Of a stretch of 59,226 nt of DNA, positions 1 through 8,152 are shown piece after piece. The stretch lies in the NCBI GenBank assembly GCA_003241475.1, contig QFQB01000003.1:1-59226 (forward strand), in the 5' to 3' direction. Made by a program: the position numbers and the translations under genes. A model generated the notes under the pieces. It saw only the letters and a list, made by a program, of their open reading frames with translations. It had not been told where the DNA came from and made no database searches. Origin of the DNA: Micavibrio aeruginosavorus. Lineage in GTDB: Bacteria; Pseudomonadota; Alphaproteobacteria; Micavibrionales; Micavibrionaceae. Every line of letters begins with the position of its first letter. Positions within the stretch are counted from its first letter, which is position 1.

Positions 1-1
1 C

Positions 2-94
2 AGTGGAACGGGGCCGATACCGGCAGCAGCACCGCGCGCCAAAAGCGAGGATGATCTGGATATCCCTGCCTTCCTGCGCGGTCAGGCGAACTGA
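2..94 (+). CDS. ftsZ: Cell division protein FtsZ, C-terminal end only
   Basis: Only the last 30 codons are in the window, read in the frame starting at base 2 and ending with TGA at 92-94. The peptide ends DLDIPAFLRGQAN, which is the conserved C-terminal peptide of FtsZ, the tubulin-like GTPase of the division ring. In the family this peptide binds membrane anchors such as FtsA. A terminator follows at 166-194, and lpxC, the usual next gene in proteobacterial division clusters, lies about 2.2 kb downstream. The upstream part is outside the window, so domain integrity cannot be judged. Confidence 0.88.
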   Translation, partial: SGTGPIPAAAPRAKSEDDLDIPAFLRGQAN

Positions 95-165
95 TTGCCA
101 TGTGCGGAGCCGTGTTTGTAACAGAATAGTTTTTTCTGAGTGTCCTCCAGAAAAAATTCACTTGA

Positions 166-194
166 GGGGAGCCTTTCCGGCTCCACCTTTTTTT
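166..194 (+). terminator. Rho-independent terminator after ftsZ
   Basis: The hairpin GGAGCC-TTTCC-GGCTCC (168-184) has a perfect 6-bp stem and is followed within three bases by seven T. It probably ends ftsZ transcription. It also argues against starting the next gene upstream of it (an ATG at 140 is in frame). Confidence 0.75.
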
Positions 195-256
195 ATTGCC
201 AGAGGCAAGAAATTGCCATAAATCTCTTCGGGAAGAGTTTGTTTAAAGGAGTTTCT

Positions 257-781
257 ATGTCGCTTGGACGTGATTTTAAAGCCGCAAAAGATATCGTTAA
301 TCTTGTCATTTACGCCGCTGAAGCTGGCCGCGCCGAACAATTTTGCCAACCGCTTCAAAGAACCTTGAACAGTTTTGCAAAAATCCTGCTGGAGAATGAG
401 CCGAATCTTGAGCGCGTTTCGACGATGGCTAAGGATGAGGGGAGAGACTCTTTCTTCGTCGGACAGACTATTAAACTGGCTGCCTTTTTTCAGGCGGCGG
501 ATACACCGGCACAGCCCGACTTGTTTGATAATACCCTTTCCGTTCAAAGACCTTTGTTCGACCCTGTTACCCTTCCAACATCCGAATTTGAAGTTGGGAA
601 CAACAAAGAGGCCCGCGCCGCAATCGACAATCTGGAGCAGAGATTGAAAGCGCGTTTTCCATCCGATGCAGACCGCATAGCCAGAATCGCCGCGCAGGGC
701 AGACAGGCTTACGCCGAAGATGCTCCTACGGGTTTGGTGGCGCGTTTGTCGGTGGTCTTGCCGCGCTCCTTGCGCCGTTGA
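257..781 (+). CDS. Hypothetical protein, 174 aa
   Basis: I do not recognise this protein. The frame is open from an ATG at 140, but that start lies upstream of the ftsZ terminator. The ATG at 257 has AAAGGAG six bases upstream and is preferred. The product begins MSLGRDFKAAKDIVNLVIYA, looks helical in its first 90 residues, has a Pro/Phe-rich linker around 95-130 and a charged helical end (IDNLEQRLKARFPSDADRIA) followed by basic residues. No signal peptide or membrane segment is evident. A small inverted repeat (CTCTT-CGGG-AAGAG, 224-237) sits just before the ribosome binding site. It separates ftsZ from lpxC, where many alphaproteobacteria have little or nothing. Confidence 0.65.
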   Translation: MSLGRDFKAAKDIVNLVIYAAEAGRAEQFCQPLQRTLNSFAKILLENEPNLERVSTMAKDEGRDSFFVGQTIKLAAFFQAADTPAQPDLFDNTLSVQRPLFDPVTLPTSEFEVGNNKEARAAIDNLEQRLKARFPSDADRIARIAAQGRQAYAEDAPTGLVARLSVVLPRSLRR

Positions 782-823
782 TTGCGGGTGAATTTCAAAA
801 GAGGGGGCCGAACGCCTCCTTTT

Positions 824-1573
824 TTATTTTATATGTAGAAATGCCAGTAACGCATTTTTAAATTTTTTAGTTACAGATGGCCGTTCTTTAGAAGAAGCAT
901 CGCTTATTGTTGAATTTTTAAAAGCCTTATTTAATGATGACGGCGACGGCAGTTCGTAATTTTTAATCTCCTGCACGACGTTTCTATTGAACATCCATAA
1001 ATGCTTGGAAACCGATAATGATGCTTCTTGTATCGCAACCAGCATCGCATGATCGTTTTTTGAAGCGTTAATCATTATAGAGCGCATTGCTCCAATACAT
1101 GCAGGCAAGTAAGTTAAAGTATCCTTTTCCCGTTTCACTGGTGGGGCTCCAGGGAAATAATCGTTTGCATCGACCTCTTCATTCCACTGATTGAGTTCTA
1201 ATGTCCACACATCGTGTGCATATATACCGATTTCATCAAACCTGCTTAAACCCGCATGTATGATTTCGCGGGTGAGGCTTGGAGAATCTGTATTATTCAA
1301 AAGAGTTTGGGTCATTCGCATAATGTCGTGCGCTTCATATCCCTTAAGTTCTTTTATGGTTTTTACAGCGGATTTTGTTATGGCCGTTATGACGAGCGGA
1401 TCACGCTCTGCGGCATCAATCATTTCGACAAATAATTGCTCTTTTACTGGAAATAATGCTGCTGCTTTTTCAACCAAATCTAATACCGCCGCCTTATCGC
1501 CCTTCGCGCGTTGCAAGGCGGCGTAGTAATCTTCAATTTTCATGCCCTTTTTGGGGTCGGCTTCATCAGACAT
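824..1573 (-). CDS. Hypothetical protein, 249 aa
   Basis: Unrecognised. The ATG start has AAGGAAA about ten bases upstream on the minus strand. The product is predicted soluble and largely helical. An acidic N-terminus (MSDEADPKKGMKIEDYYAAL) is followed by helices up to residue ~210 and a basic Ser/Lys-rich tail (SSKERPSVTKKFKNALLAF). There are no Cys pairs, no transmembrane segment and no visible enzyme motif. It converges on the gene ending at 781 and diverges from the lpxC-side promoter at 1637-1665, with a very A/T-rich 97-bp region between. Coding sequence is somewhat more A/T-rich than lpxC, which would fit an accessory gene. Confidence 0.65.
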   Translation of the reverse strand: MSDEADPKKGMKIEDYYAALQRAKGDKAAVLDLVEKAAALFPVKEQLFVEMIDAAERDPLVITAITKSAVKTIKELKGYEAHDIMRMTQTLLNNTDSPSLTREIIHAGLSRFDEIGIYAHDVWTLELNQWNEEVDANDYFPGAPPVKREKDTLTYLPACIGAMRSIMINASKNDHAMLVAIQEASLSVSKHLWMFNRNVVQEIKNYELPSPSSLNKAFKNSTISDASSKERPSVTKKFKNALLAFLHIK

Positions 1574-1636
1574 AATTTTTTTCCTTACTGTATAAAATAT
1601 AATGTTTAATATATGAAAAAATATTTTTCAATAAAA

Positions 1637-1665
1637 TTGACAAAATAGGAATTAAATCATAATAT
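1637..1665 (+). promoter_or_regulatory. Near-consensus sigma-70 promoter with embedded operator-like site
   Basis: TTGACA (1637-1642), a 17-bp spacer and TAATAT (1660-1665) form an almost perfect sigma-70 promoter. TAGG-AATTAAAT-CATA (1646-1661) sits in the spacer, starting three bases after the -35. The same geometry recurs at the capsid promoter (44315-44343), and similar 16-bp sites occur at 39751 and 39781. Transcription would begin near 1672, so the ATG at 1671 could not be the translation start of this transcript. Use of the site as an operator is inferred. Confidence 0.65.
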
Positions 1666-1706
1666 GGGCAATGATTTTATCCGCCGCCCACACCCAAACC
1701 ACCCAT

Positions 1707-1812
1707 CGTCATTGCGAGGAAGCCCGCCCCCGCGTAGGCGGGGGCGGCAATCCATCTTTCCTGATGTCCAATCCATCGCAGGGTGGATTGCTTCGCGATG
1801 CTCGCAATGACG
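1707..1812. repeat. Composite palindromic intergenic repeat (REP-like)
   Basis: The element is bounded by a perfect 12-bp inverted pair, CGTCATTGCGAG (1707-1718) and CTCGCAATGACG (1801-1812). Inside are a 10-bp G/C hairpin with loop GTAG (1724-1747) and an 8-bp pair GCAATCCA/TGGATTGC (1747-1754, 1784-1791). Elements with this boundary sequence are dispersed in many alphaproteobacterial genomes, and their translation often yields the spurious peptide HCEEARxG, seen here as HCEEARPRVGG. It lies between the 1637 promoter and lpxC. I see only this one copy in the window. Confidence 0.8.
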
Positions 1813-2345
1813 GGTTCGGAACGGTTAATCCTGACCAGAACATCTTCGAAAATTCAAAAAACCCGCAAAACGAACTGATAAATGCCGGCCCGAAACGCGG
1901 ACGCGGGCAGGGGCTCTGGACCCCCGAACGCAGGGCGGCGGCCGCTCTGCGTGCCCGCCAGAATCAGCCATGGACGCACGCCGCGGGGCCGAAAACCGCC
2001 GCCGGAAAGGCCAAATCCTGCAAAAACGCGTGGAAAGGCGGAAAAAGGGCAGAGTTTCGCGATATGAACGCCGTCTTGCGCTATATCGGGCGGAATCTGC
2101 GGGGAGTTGAGCAATTCGCCCGCCTTTACAAGCTGGGGTTCGTCATCCCCGGCCGGCAGGATTATCTGGTGGCGGAGGCCGATATCTGCCAACAGCGGCT
2201 TTTGGCGGTTTTAGAGGCGCAGGCGGCCGCTAAAAAGCGGCAATCCGATATGTTACAGTCCGCAATAATGAGTGATTTGAGGGAGGCGGACGCGGCCCCT
2301 ATATTCAACCTTGGAATAAACCAATGGCTCCAAGGGCTTCCCGTT
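1764..2345 (+). CDS. Small GPKT-motif protein frame, open into lpxC
   Basis: This frame is continuous with lpxC: no stop codon lies between 1671 and the lpxC ATG at 2346. The 1764 ATG is one possible start; it lies inside the palindromic repeat and is not well supported. The peptide carries a basic motif (WTPERRAAAALRARQ, then GPKTAAGKAKSCKNAWKGG) resembling short alphaproteobacterial proteins with a GPKTPEGKAxxxxNAxKHG pattern, whose function I do not know. A helical segment of about 80 residues follows. Either this is a real small gene whose stop was lost, giving an LpxC fusion by read-through, or lpxC alone is translated from its own promoter and the frame is a relic. Confidence 0.4.
2277..2305 (+). 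promoter_or_regulatory. Candidate lpxC promoter
   Basis: TTGAGG (2277-2282), a 17-bp spacer and TATATT (2300-2305) lie 40 bases upstream of the lpxC ATG, inside the upstream open frame. A start near 2312 would leave a leader of about 34 bases containing AAGGG (2332-2336) nine bases before the ATG. This supports independent expression of a normal-length LpxC. Confidence 0.45.
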
Positions 2346-3272
2346 ATGCAGCACACGATTAAAACCGCCATCGAAATCAAAGGTATCGGCCTTCATTCCG
2401 GCAAAACAGTGACTCTGCGCCTCGTTCCGGCGGCGGCAGATCACGGTATCGTGTTCAAGCGCGTGGACATGGAAGAGGGCAAGAATGTCATTCCCGCCGT
2501 CTATGACCGCGTTGCCGACACGCGCCTTTGCACGCTGATCTCCAACGAACACGGCGCGCGCGTCGGCACGATCGAACATCTGATGGCTGCGCTGCGCGGC
2601 GTCGGCATCGACAACGTCCTTTGCGAAATCGACGCGGGCGAAGTGCCGGTGATGGACGGCTCTTCCAAACCTTTCATCGACGCCATTGATTCCGTTGGCC
2701 TGCTGGCTCAGGCGCAGCCGCGCCGCGCGATCAAAATCCTGAAAGAAATCATTGTGCGCGACGGCGACAAAATGGTTCGTCTCTCGCCATCGAATGTGCC
2801 TGTCTTTGCGGGCCGCATCGAATTCGCCCACGCCGATATCGGCGTGCAGGAATACACGCTCAAACTCGTCAACGGCAACTTCCGCCACGACGTTTCCGAC
2901 TGCCGCACCTTCGGCTTCTTGAAAGAGGCGGAGATGCTTCGCGCCGCGGGCCTTGGTCTGGGCGGTTCCATGGACAATGCCATCATCCTCGATGACAACG
3001 GCGTGATGAATCCCGAGGGGTTGCGTTGCTCGGATGAATTCATCCGTCATAAACTGCTGGATGCGGTGGGCGACCTCTATCTGGCCGGTGGCCCGATCCT
3101 CGGCGCCTACGAAGGCTTCAAGGCCGGACATGCCATGAACAACGCGGTTCTGCATGCGCTCTTTGCCGATACTTCGGCTTGGACCATGGTTGATATGTAT
3201 GTCGATATCGCCGAAACCGAAGCCGCCGTCTACACGCCGATCGGCGCGCAGGCACCGGTTTCCATCAACTAA
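2346..3272 (+). CDS. lpxC: UDP-3-O-acyl-N-acetylglucosamine deacetylase LpxC
   Basis: Zinc-dependent deacetylase that catalyses the committed step of lipid A synthesis in the cytoplasm. The 308-residue product from the ATG at 2346 has the normal family length and opening (HTIKTAIEIKGIGLHSGK). Active-site motifs are present: TIEHLMAAL with the zinc His, and the KLLDAVGDL and GHAMNNAV stretches that supply further metal and catalytic residues. The longer in-frame extension upstream is not typical of LpxC and is listed separately. The order ftsZ...lpxC-bamD-recN-ligA matches the conserved alphaproteobacterial arrangement. Confidence 0.95.
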   Translation: MQHTIKTAIEIKGIGLHSGKTVTLRLVPAAADHGIVFKRVDMEEGKNVIPAVYDRVADTRLCTLISNEHGARVGTIEHLMAALRGVGIDNVLCEIDAGEVPVMDGSSKPFIDAIDSVGLLAQAQPRRAIKILKEIIVRDGDKMVRLSPSNVPVFAGRIEFAHADIGVQEYTLKLVNGNFRHDVSDCRTFGFLKEAEMLRAAGLGLGGSMDNAIILDDNGVMNPEGLRCSDEFIRHKLLDAVGDLYLAGGPILGAYEGFKAGHAMNNAVLHALFADTSAWTMVDMYVDIAETEAAVYTPIGAQAPVSIN

Positions 3273-3345
3273 TTTCCGCCATAAAGTCTTGGAAAACTGC
3301 CCTTTCTCCCCTTTTCAAGGGGGCTATGGAAGGCTATGAATAGAC

Positions 3346-4167
3346 ATGCTTAAGAAACTCCTCCTCTCCCTCGTTTGCCTCACTTTGCTGGCCGCGTGTT
3401 CCTCCGACAAGGACGCCAAGGACAAGGCGCAGCAGGAAAAGCCTGTTGAAGAGCTTTACAACGGCGCGCAAAAAGCGCTGAAGGAGGAAAACTACAAGGA
3501 AGCCACGCGTCTGTTCGAAGAAGTCGAGCGCCAGCATCCCTATTCGCAGTGGGCGACGAAGGCGCAGCTGATGGCGGCGTATTCCGCGTATCAGGGCGAT
3601 AACTACGATGATGCGATCCTCGCGCTCGACCGCTTTATCGAACTGCATCCCGGGTCCGAAGACATCGATTACGCGTACTATCTCAAAGCGCTCGCATACT
3701 ACGAACAGATATCCGATGTCGCCCGCGATCAGGGTTTGACGCAGCAGGCTCTCGAAGCGTTCAACACGCTGGTGCAGCGCTTCCCCGATTCCAAATACGC
3801 CCGCGACGCCAAGCTGAAGATGGATTTGACCAACGATCACTTGGCAGGCAAGGAGATGGAGATCGGCCGCTACTACCTCAACCGCGGTCAGACCAACGCG
3901 GCGATCAACCGCTTCTTGAAAGTCGTGAAGGACTACCAGACGACGACGCACACGCCCGAAGCCTTGCACCGTTTGGTGGAATGCTATCTGAGCCTTGGCC
4001 TGTATACGGAGGCCGAGCGCGTCGCCGCCGTTCTGGGCTACAACTATCCCGGCTCCAAATGGTATCAGGACACATACAACATCATCGAGCCGGAACGCCG
4101 CAAGGAAGTCTTCGAAGGCCGCTCGACATGGGACAAAACCATCGACTCCTTGTTCCGGGCCGATTGA
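3346..4167 (+). CDS. bamD: Outer membrane assembly lipoprotein BamD
   Basis: BamD is a TPR lipoprotein of the BAM complex, which inserts beta-barrel proteins into the outer membrane. The 273-residue product starts with a lipoprotein signal peptide (LLLSLVCLTLLAACSSD), lipobox LAAC and Cys18. TPR-like repeats follow, for example YNGAQKALKEENYKEATRLF and DDAILALDRFIELHPGSED. Length and layout match the family. GGAAGG (3328-3333) may be the ribosome binding site. A short hairpin CCCCTT-TTC-AAGGGG (3308-3322) precedes it without a T-run, so read-through from lpxC is likely. recN follows after 18 bases. Confidence 0.93.
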   Translation: MLKKLLLSLVCLTLLAACSSDKDAKDKAQQEKPVEELYNGAQKALKEENYKEATRLFEEVERQHPYSQWATKAQLMAAYSAYQGDNYDDAILALDRFIELHPGSEDIDYAYYLKALAYYEQISDVARDQGLTQQALEAFNTLVQRFPDSKYARDAKLKMDLTNDHLAGKEMEIGRYYLNRGQTNAAINRFLKVVKDYQTTTHTPEALHRLVECYLSLGLYTEAERVAAVLGYNYPGSKWYQDTYNIIEPERRKEVFEGRSTWDKTIDSLFRAD

Positions 4168-4185
4168 TAGGGAGGCGGGGATAGC

Positions 4186-5832
4186 ATGCTCGCCGGCCTG
4201 ACAATCAAGAATGTGGTGCTGATCGACCATCTGTTCATCCAGTTCGACAAAGGTCTTTGCGCGCTCACGGGCGAAACCGGCGCGGGCAAATCCATCTTGC
4301 TGGACAGCCTCGGCCTCGCGCTTGGCGCACGCTCCGAAAGCGGACTGGTGCGCAAAGGCGAGCAGGCCGCCAATGTCAGCGCGGAATTCGATCTTCCATC
4401 GTCGCATCCCGTCTTCGCCTTTTTGAAAGAGCAGGGCATCGATGCGGAAAATCCGCTGGTGCTTCGCCGCAGCGTGGCAACCGACGGCAAATCCCGCGCG
4501 TTTTTGAACGATCATCCGATCAGCGTCTCGCTACTCAAGCAGATCGGCGAGATGCTGGTGGAAATCCACGGCCAGTTCGATACGCAAACGCTCCTCAATC
4601 CGCGCGTGCATCGCGGCTTGCTCGACGAATATGCGCAAAGCGAAGCGGCGATCGCCGCGCTGCAGGATGCATGGGACGTATGGAAAGACGCGCGCGATGC
4701 GCTGGAGCAAAAGCGCGCGGACATGGAACGCGCCCGCGCCGAAGAGTCTTATTTGCGCGCGGCGCTCGAGCAGCTCGATGATCTGGACCCGCAGGCGGGC
4801 GAAGAGGAAAAACTGGTCGGGCTTCGCTCCCGCCTTATGAAGCGTGAGCAATATATCGAAAACTACGCTACCGCCCAGCGCGGAAGCGAGCAGGCGACAG
4901 CACAGCTCAACACCGTCTGGAAAGCGCTTGAAAAAGCGGGCGAAGGCGGAAGCGAAACAGCCAAAGCGCTGGACCGCACCATGGCCGAATTGCAGGAAGT
5001 CTCCGCAGGTATTGATTCTTTGCTGTCGTCTTTGGAAGACAGCGAATATTCGCTCTCTGAAATCGACGATCGCTTGTTCGCGCTCAAGGCGCAAGCCCGC
5101 AAACACGCCTGCGCGATGGAGGAATTGCCCGCCAAACGCGAGGAAATATCTGCGTTGCTCAAAGGCATCGAGCATCAGGAAGACACTCTCGCCGCGCTGG
5201 AAAAAGATGTGGCCAAAGCCAAAAAGGATTACATGGACAAAGCTGGCGCGCTTTCGACCAAGCGCGCAGGTGCGGCCAAACAGCTTGATAAACTTGTCGC
5301 CAAAGAACTGGTGCCGCTGAAGCTCGACAAGGCCCGCTTTGAAACGCAGATCGAAAAGATGAATGAAAATGAATGGGGACCGGAAGGCTTTGACCGTGTG
5401 CAATTCCTTGTCGCGACCAATCCGGGTGCGAGCGCGGGGCCGTTGAACAAAATCGCTTCGGGCGGGGAGATGTCGCGCTTTATGCTGGCGCTGAAAGTGG
5501 TGCTGGCAGAAGTCGGTGTAGCGCAAACGCTTGTGTTCGATGAAGTCGATAGCGGCATCGGCGGCGCAACGGCGGACGCGGTGGGCGAACGTTTGGCGCG
5601 GCTCGCCAAAGCGCGGCAGATACTGGTGGTCACGCACTCGCCGCAAGTCGCGGCCAAAGCGGGTTATCACGCCATCGTCATGAAGACCGGAAAAACCAAT
5701 CCGACGACGAAAGTCTTGCCGCTGTCCAATTCCAATGAGCGCACCGAGGAAATCGCAAGAATGCTTTCGGGCGCGGAAATCACAAAAGAAGCGCGCGCAC
5801 AGGCCGCAAAACTTTTGGAAAAAGCGGCGTAA
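4186..5832 (+). CDS. recN: DNA repair protein RecN
   Basis: SMC-like ATPase that helps repair double-strand breaks. The 548-residue product has the Walker A GETGAGKS near residue 30, long coiled-coil arms (about 150-370) rich in Glu, Lys and Ala, the signature KIASGGEMSRFMLAL near 425, and Walker B LVFDEVDSGIGG near 450. Length fits the family. It sits between bamD and ligA with short gaps (18 and 3 bases), so co-transcription is likely. I see no SOS box directly upstream. Confidence 0.95.
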   Translation: MLAGLTIKNVVLIDHLFIQFDKGLCALTGETGAGKSILLDSLGLALGARSESGLVRKGEQAANVSAEFDLPSSHPVFAFLKEQGIDAENPLVLRRSVATDGKSRAFLNDHPISVSLLKQIGEMLVEIHGQFDTQTLLNPRVHRGLLDEYAQSEAAIAALQDAWDVWKDARDALEQKRADMERARAEESYLRAALEQLDDLDPQAGEEEKLVGLRSRLMKREQYIENYATAQRGSEQATAQLNTVWKALEKAGEGGSETAKALDRTMAELQEVSAGIDSLLSSLEDSEYSLSEIDDRLFALKAQARKHACAMEELPAKREEISALLKGIEHQEDTLAALEKDVAKAKKDYMDKAGALSTKRAGAAKQLDKLVAKELVPLKLDKARFETQIEKMNENEWGPEGFDRVQFLVATNPGASAGPLNKIASGGEMSRFMLALKVVLAEVGVAQTLVFDEVDSGIGGATADAVGERLARLAKARQILVVTHSPQVAAKAGYHAIVMKTGKTNPTTKVLPLSNSNERTEEIARMLSGAEITKEARAQAAKLLEKAA

Positions 5833-5835
5833 TCC

Positions 5836-7917
5836 ATGACCAAAAAATCCGAAGGCCTTTTTGATTTTACGATGGAAGAATTGCGCGACCGTTATAAAAA
5901 ACTGGTCCGCGACATCAAACGTCACGATATCGCCTATCACCAGAATGATGCGCCGGAAATCACGGATGCCGAATATGATCTGCTTCGCCGTTCGCTGGAC
6001 AAGATTGAAACGGAATATCCTGAACTGATTTCAAAAGAATCCCCGAATGTCAAAGTCGGCGCGGAACCGGCCAAGGGATTCAAAAAAGTAAAACATTCCG
6101 TGCCGATGCTTTCGTTATCGAACGTCTTTAACGAAGAAGAGCTGAATGATTTCATCGACAAGGTAAAACGCTTTTTAAACGAAAGCGGCGATATCGAAGT
6201 CGTGGCGGAGCCTAAGATCGACGGGCTTTCCTGTTCGCTTCGCTATGAGCAGGGGACGTTGACGATGGCGGCCACGCGCGGTGATGGAAGCGAGGGCGAG
6301 GATATCACAGCCAACGTCCAGCATATCGCCGACATTCCCAAATCTTTGCCAAATGGCGTTCCGGATATTCTGGAGGTGCGCGGCGAGATTTACATGCGCC
6401 GCGATGAATTTGCCGCGCTTAACAAGCGGCAGGAAGAAGCGGGAAAACAGATTTTCGCCAATCCGCGCAACGCGGCGGCGGGGAGCGTTCGCCAACTGGA
6501 CTCGAATATCACGGCGCAGCGCCCGTTGCATTTCTTCGGCTATGCGTTGGGTGAGGTAAGCGCATCTATTTCTGATACGCAAAGCGGTATACGTACCCAA
6601 TTGGAAGAGTGGGGATTTAAGACGCCAAAACCATTTTACTTGGGTTGGGGATTGAATGGCCCAATATCTTATTTTGAAGATATTGAAAAGTTGCGTCCTG
6701 ACTTGCCGTATGAAATCGACGGCGTGGTCTACAAGGTCAACGATCTGGCGCTGCAAGAAAGACTGGGGTTCGTTTCGCGCTCGCCGCGCTGGGCGACGGC
6801 GCATAAGTTTCCGGCAGAAAAAGCCGTCACGATTTTGAACGATATTGATATTCAAGTAGGCCGCACGGGAACGCTCACGCCTGTTGCGCGATTGGATCCG
6901 ATTACCGTTGGCGGCGTGGTAGTTTCGAACGCAACGCTTCATAACGAAGATGAAATTGTCCGCAAGGATGTCCGCATAGGCGATCACGTCGTGGTGCAGC
7001 GCGCCGGTGATGTCATTCCGCAAATTGTCGAAGTTTTGACGGATAAGCGCACGGGCAAGGAGCGCAAATTCAAATTCCCCGATCATTGCCCGGTGTGCAA
7101 GTCTATTGCCATCCGCGAAGAGGGCGAAGTTGCGCGGCGCTGCACGGGCGGCTTGATCTGCAAAGCGCAGGCGGTGGAGCGCCTCAAGCATTTCGTTTCG
7201 CGCAATGCGTTCGATATCGAAGGCATGGGCGCGAAGATCATCGAAGAATTCTACGAAGAAGGGATGATTAAAACGCCTGCCGATATTTTCCGCCTTGAGG
7301 AAAAAGACAAAGGCACGTTGACGCCGCTTCGCGCACGTGAAGGCTGGGGCGATCTATCGGCGAAGAATTTGTTCGAATCCATTCAAAAGCGCCGCATCAT
7401 TGCGCTTGACCGCTTTATCTATGCGCTGGGCATTCGCCAGGTCGGGGAGGCGACGGCCAAAAAACTGGCCGGATTCTACACGACCATAGAGCATATGCGC
7501 GAGGCTCTGGCCGAGGCGCAAACGGTGGGTAGCGATGCGCGCGGCGACTTGCTCAACATCGAAGATGTCGGACCAAGCGTGGCGGATGATTTGCTCGGCT
7601 TCTTTGCCGAAAAGCACAATCAAAAAATTCTCGATGATCTCCAATCCGTGTTGACGATCCAGCCTTACGAGCGTCCGCAAGCGGTGAATAGTCCCGTTGC
7701 CGGAAAGACGGTTGTGTTTACCGGCACGCTGGTGACGATGACGCGCGCGGAAGCCAAAGCTAGCGCGGAGCGTCTGGGCGCGAAAGTCGCGGGATCGGTT
7801 TCGAAGAAAACGGATTATGTGGTTGCTGGCGAGGACGCGGGCTCGAAACTGAAAAACGCCCGGGAGTTGGGCGTTTCCGTGTTGAGCGAAGAAGAGTGGA
7901 AAAAGCTGATCGGATAG
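5836..7917 (+). CDS. ligA: NAD-dependent DNA ligase LigA
   Basis: Seals nicks in DNA using NAD+. The 693-residue product shows the family layout: an N-terminal Ia domain (DIAYHQNDAPEITDAEYDLL), the adenylation site EPKIDGLSCSLRYE with nucleophilic Lys, an OB fold around 325-400 (VGRTGTLTPVARLDP), a four-Cys zinc site (CPVCKS...RRCTGG.ICKAQ), helix-hairpin-helix repeats (YALGIRQVGEATAKKLA) and a C-terminal BRCT domain (GKTVVFTGTLVTMTRAEAK). It starts three bases after the recN stop. Confidence 0.97.
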   Translation: MTKKSEGLFDFTMEELRDRYKKLVRDIKRHDIAYHQNDAPEITDAEYDLLRRSLDKIETEYPELISKESPNVKVGAEPAKGFKKVKHSVPMLSLSNVFNEEELNDFIDKVKRFLNESGDIEVVAEPKIDGLSCSLRYEQGTLTMAATRGDGSEGEDITANVQHIADIPKSLPNGVPDILEVRGEIYMRRDEFAALNKRQEEAGKQIFANPRNAAAGSVRQLDSNITAQRPLHFFGYALGEVSASISDTQSGIRTQLEEWGFKTPKPFYLGWGLNGPISYFEDIEKLRPDLPYEIDGVVYKVNDLALQERLGFVSRSPRWATAHKFPAEKAVTILNDIDIQVGRTGTLTPVARLDPITVGGVVVSNATLHNEDEIVRKDVRIGDHVVVQRAGDVIPQIVEVLTDKRTGKERKFKFPDHCPVCKSIAIREEGEVARRCTGGLICKAQAVERLKHFVSRNAFDIEGMGAKIIEEFYEEGMIKTPADIFRLEEKDKGTLTPLRAREGWGDLSAKNLFESIQKRRIIALDRFIYALGIRQVGEATAKKLAGFYTTIEHMREALAEAQTVGSDARGDLLNIEDVGPSVADDLLGFFAEKHNQKILDDLQSVLTIQPYERPQAVNSPVAGKTVVFTGTLVTMTRAEAKASAERLGAKVAGSVSKKTDYVVAGEDAGSKLKNARELGVSVLSEEEWKKLIG

Positions 7918-7918
7918 A

Positions 7919-8143
7919 TCAGGCGTTTTTCAGGCTACGCAAAACGATGAGGGCTTTTTCGATCTCGCCCGGATAATCGCGGCGCTCGATGAACTCTCCG
8001 CCCCCTGTATTGCGGGTCATCGCCATTTCCATGGCCTTGTTCAGGTGCTCGGACAATTCCAGATCTTTTTGGTCGAGCGCGAGTTCGAGCGCGAACAAAA
8101 TGCGGTCGCTCAGGCGGTCTTTGTTTTTGGTGAATCCTTGCAT
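7919..8143 (-). CDS. Conserved small hypothetical protein, 74 aa
   Basis: A short helical soluble protein starting MQGFTKNKDRLSDRILFALE, with a middle MTRNTGGGEFIERRDYP. It resembles short proteins seen in other alphaproteobacteria, but I cannot name a function. The stop is one base from the convergent ligA stop. It lies nine bases downstream of the alpha/beta hydrolase gene on the same strand, so the two are probably co-transcribed. Confidence 0.75.
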   Translation of the reverse strand: MQGFTKNKDRLSDRILFALELALDQKDLELSEHLNKAMEMAMTRNTGGGEFIERRDYPGEIEKALIVLRSLKNA

Positions 8144-8152
8144 TTCTATCCC

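Noticed and set aside
798..828. Possible terminator between the convergent genes at 781 and 824
   Set aside because: The G-rich and C-rich arms give only about four good base pairs before the T-run, so it is too weak to list.
2253..3155. Long minus-strand open frame opposite lpxC (and similar frames opposite recN, ligA and the tailspike)
   Set aside because: High-GC shadow frames rich in Arg, His and Asp without family motifs, opposite well-identified genes.
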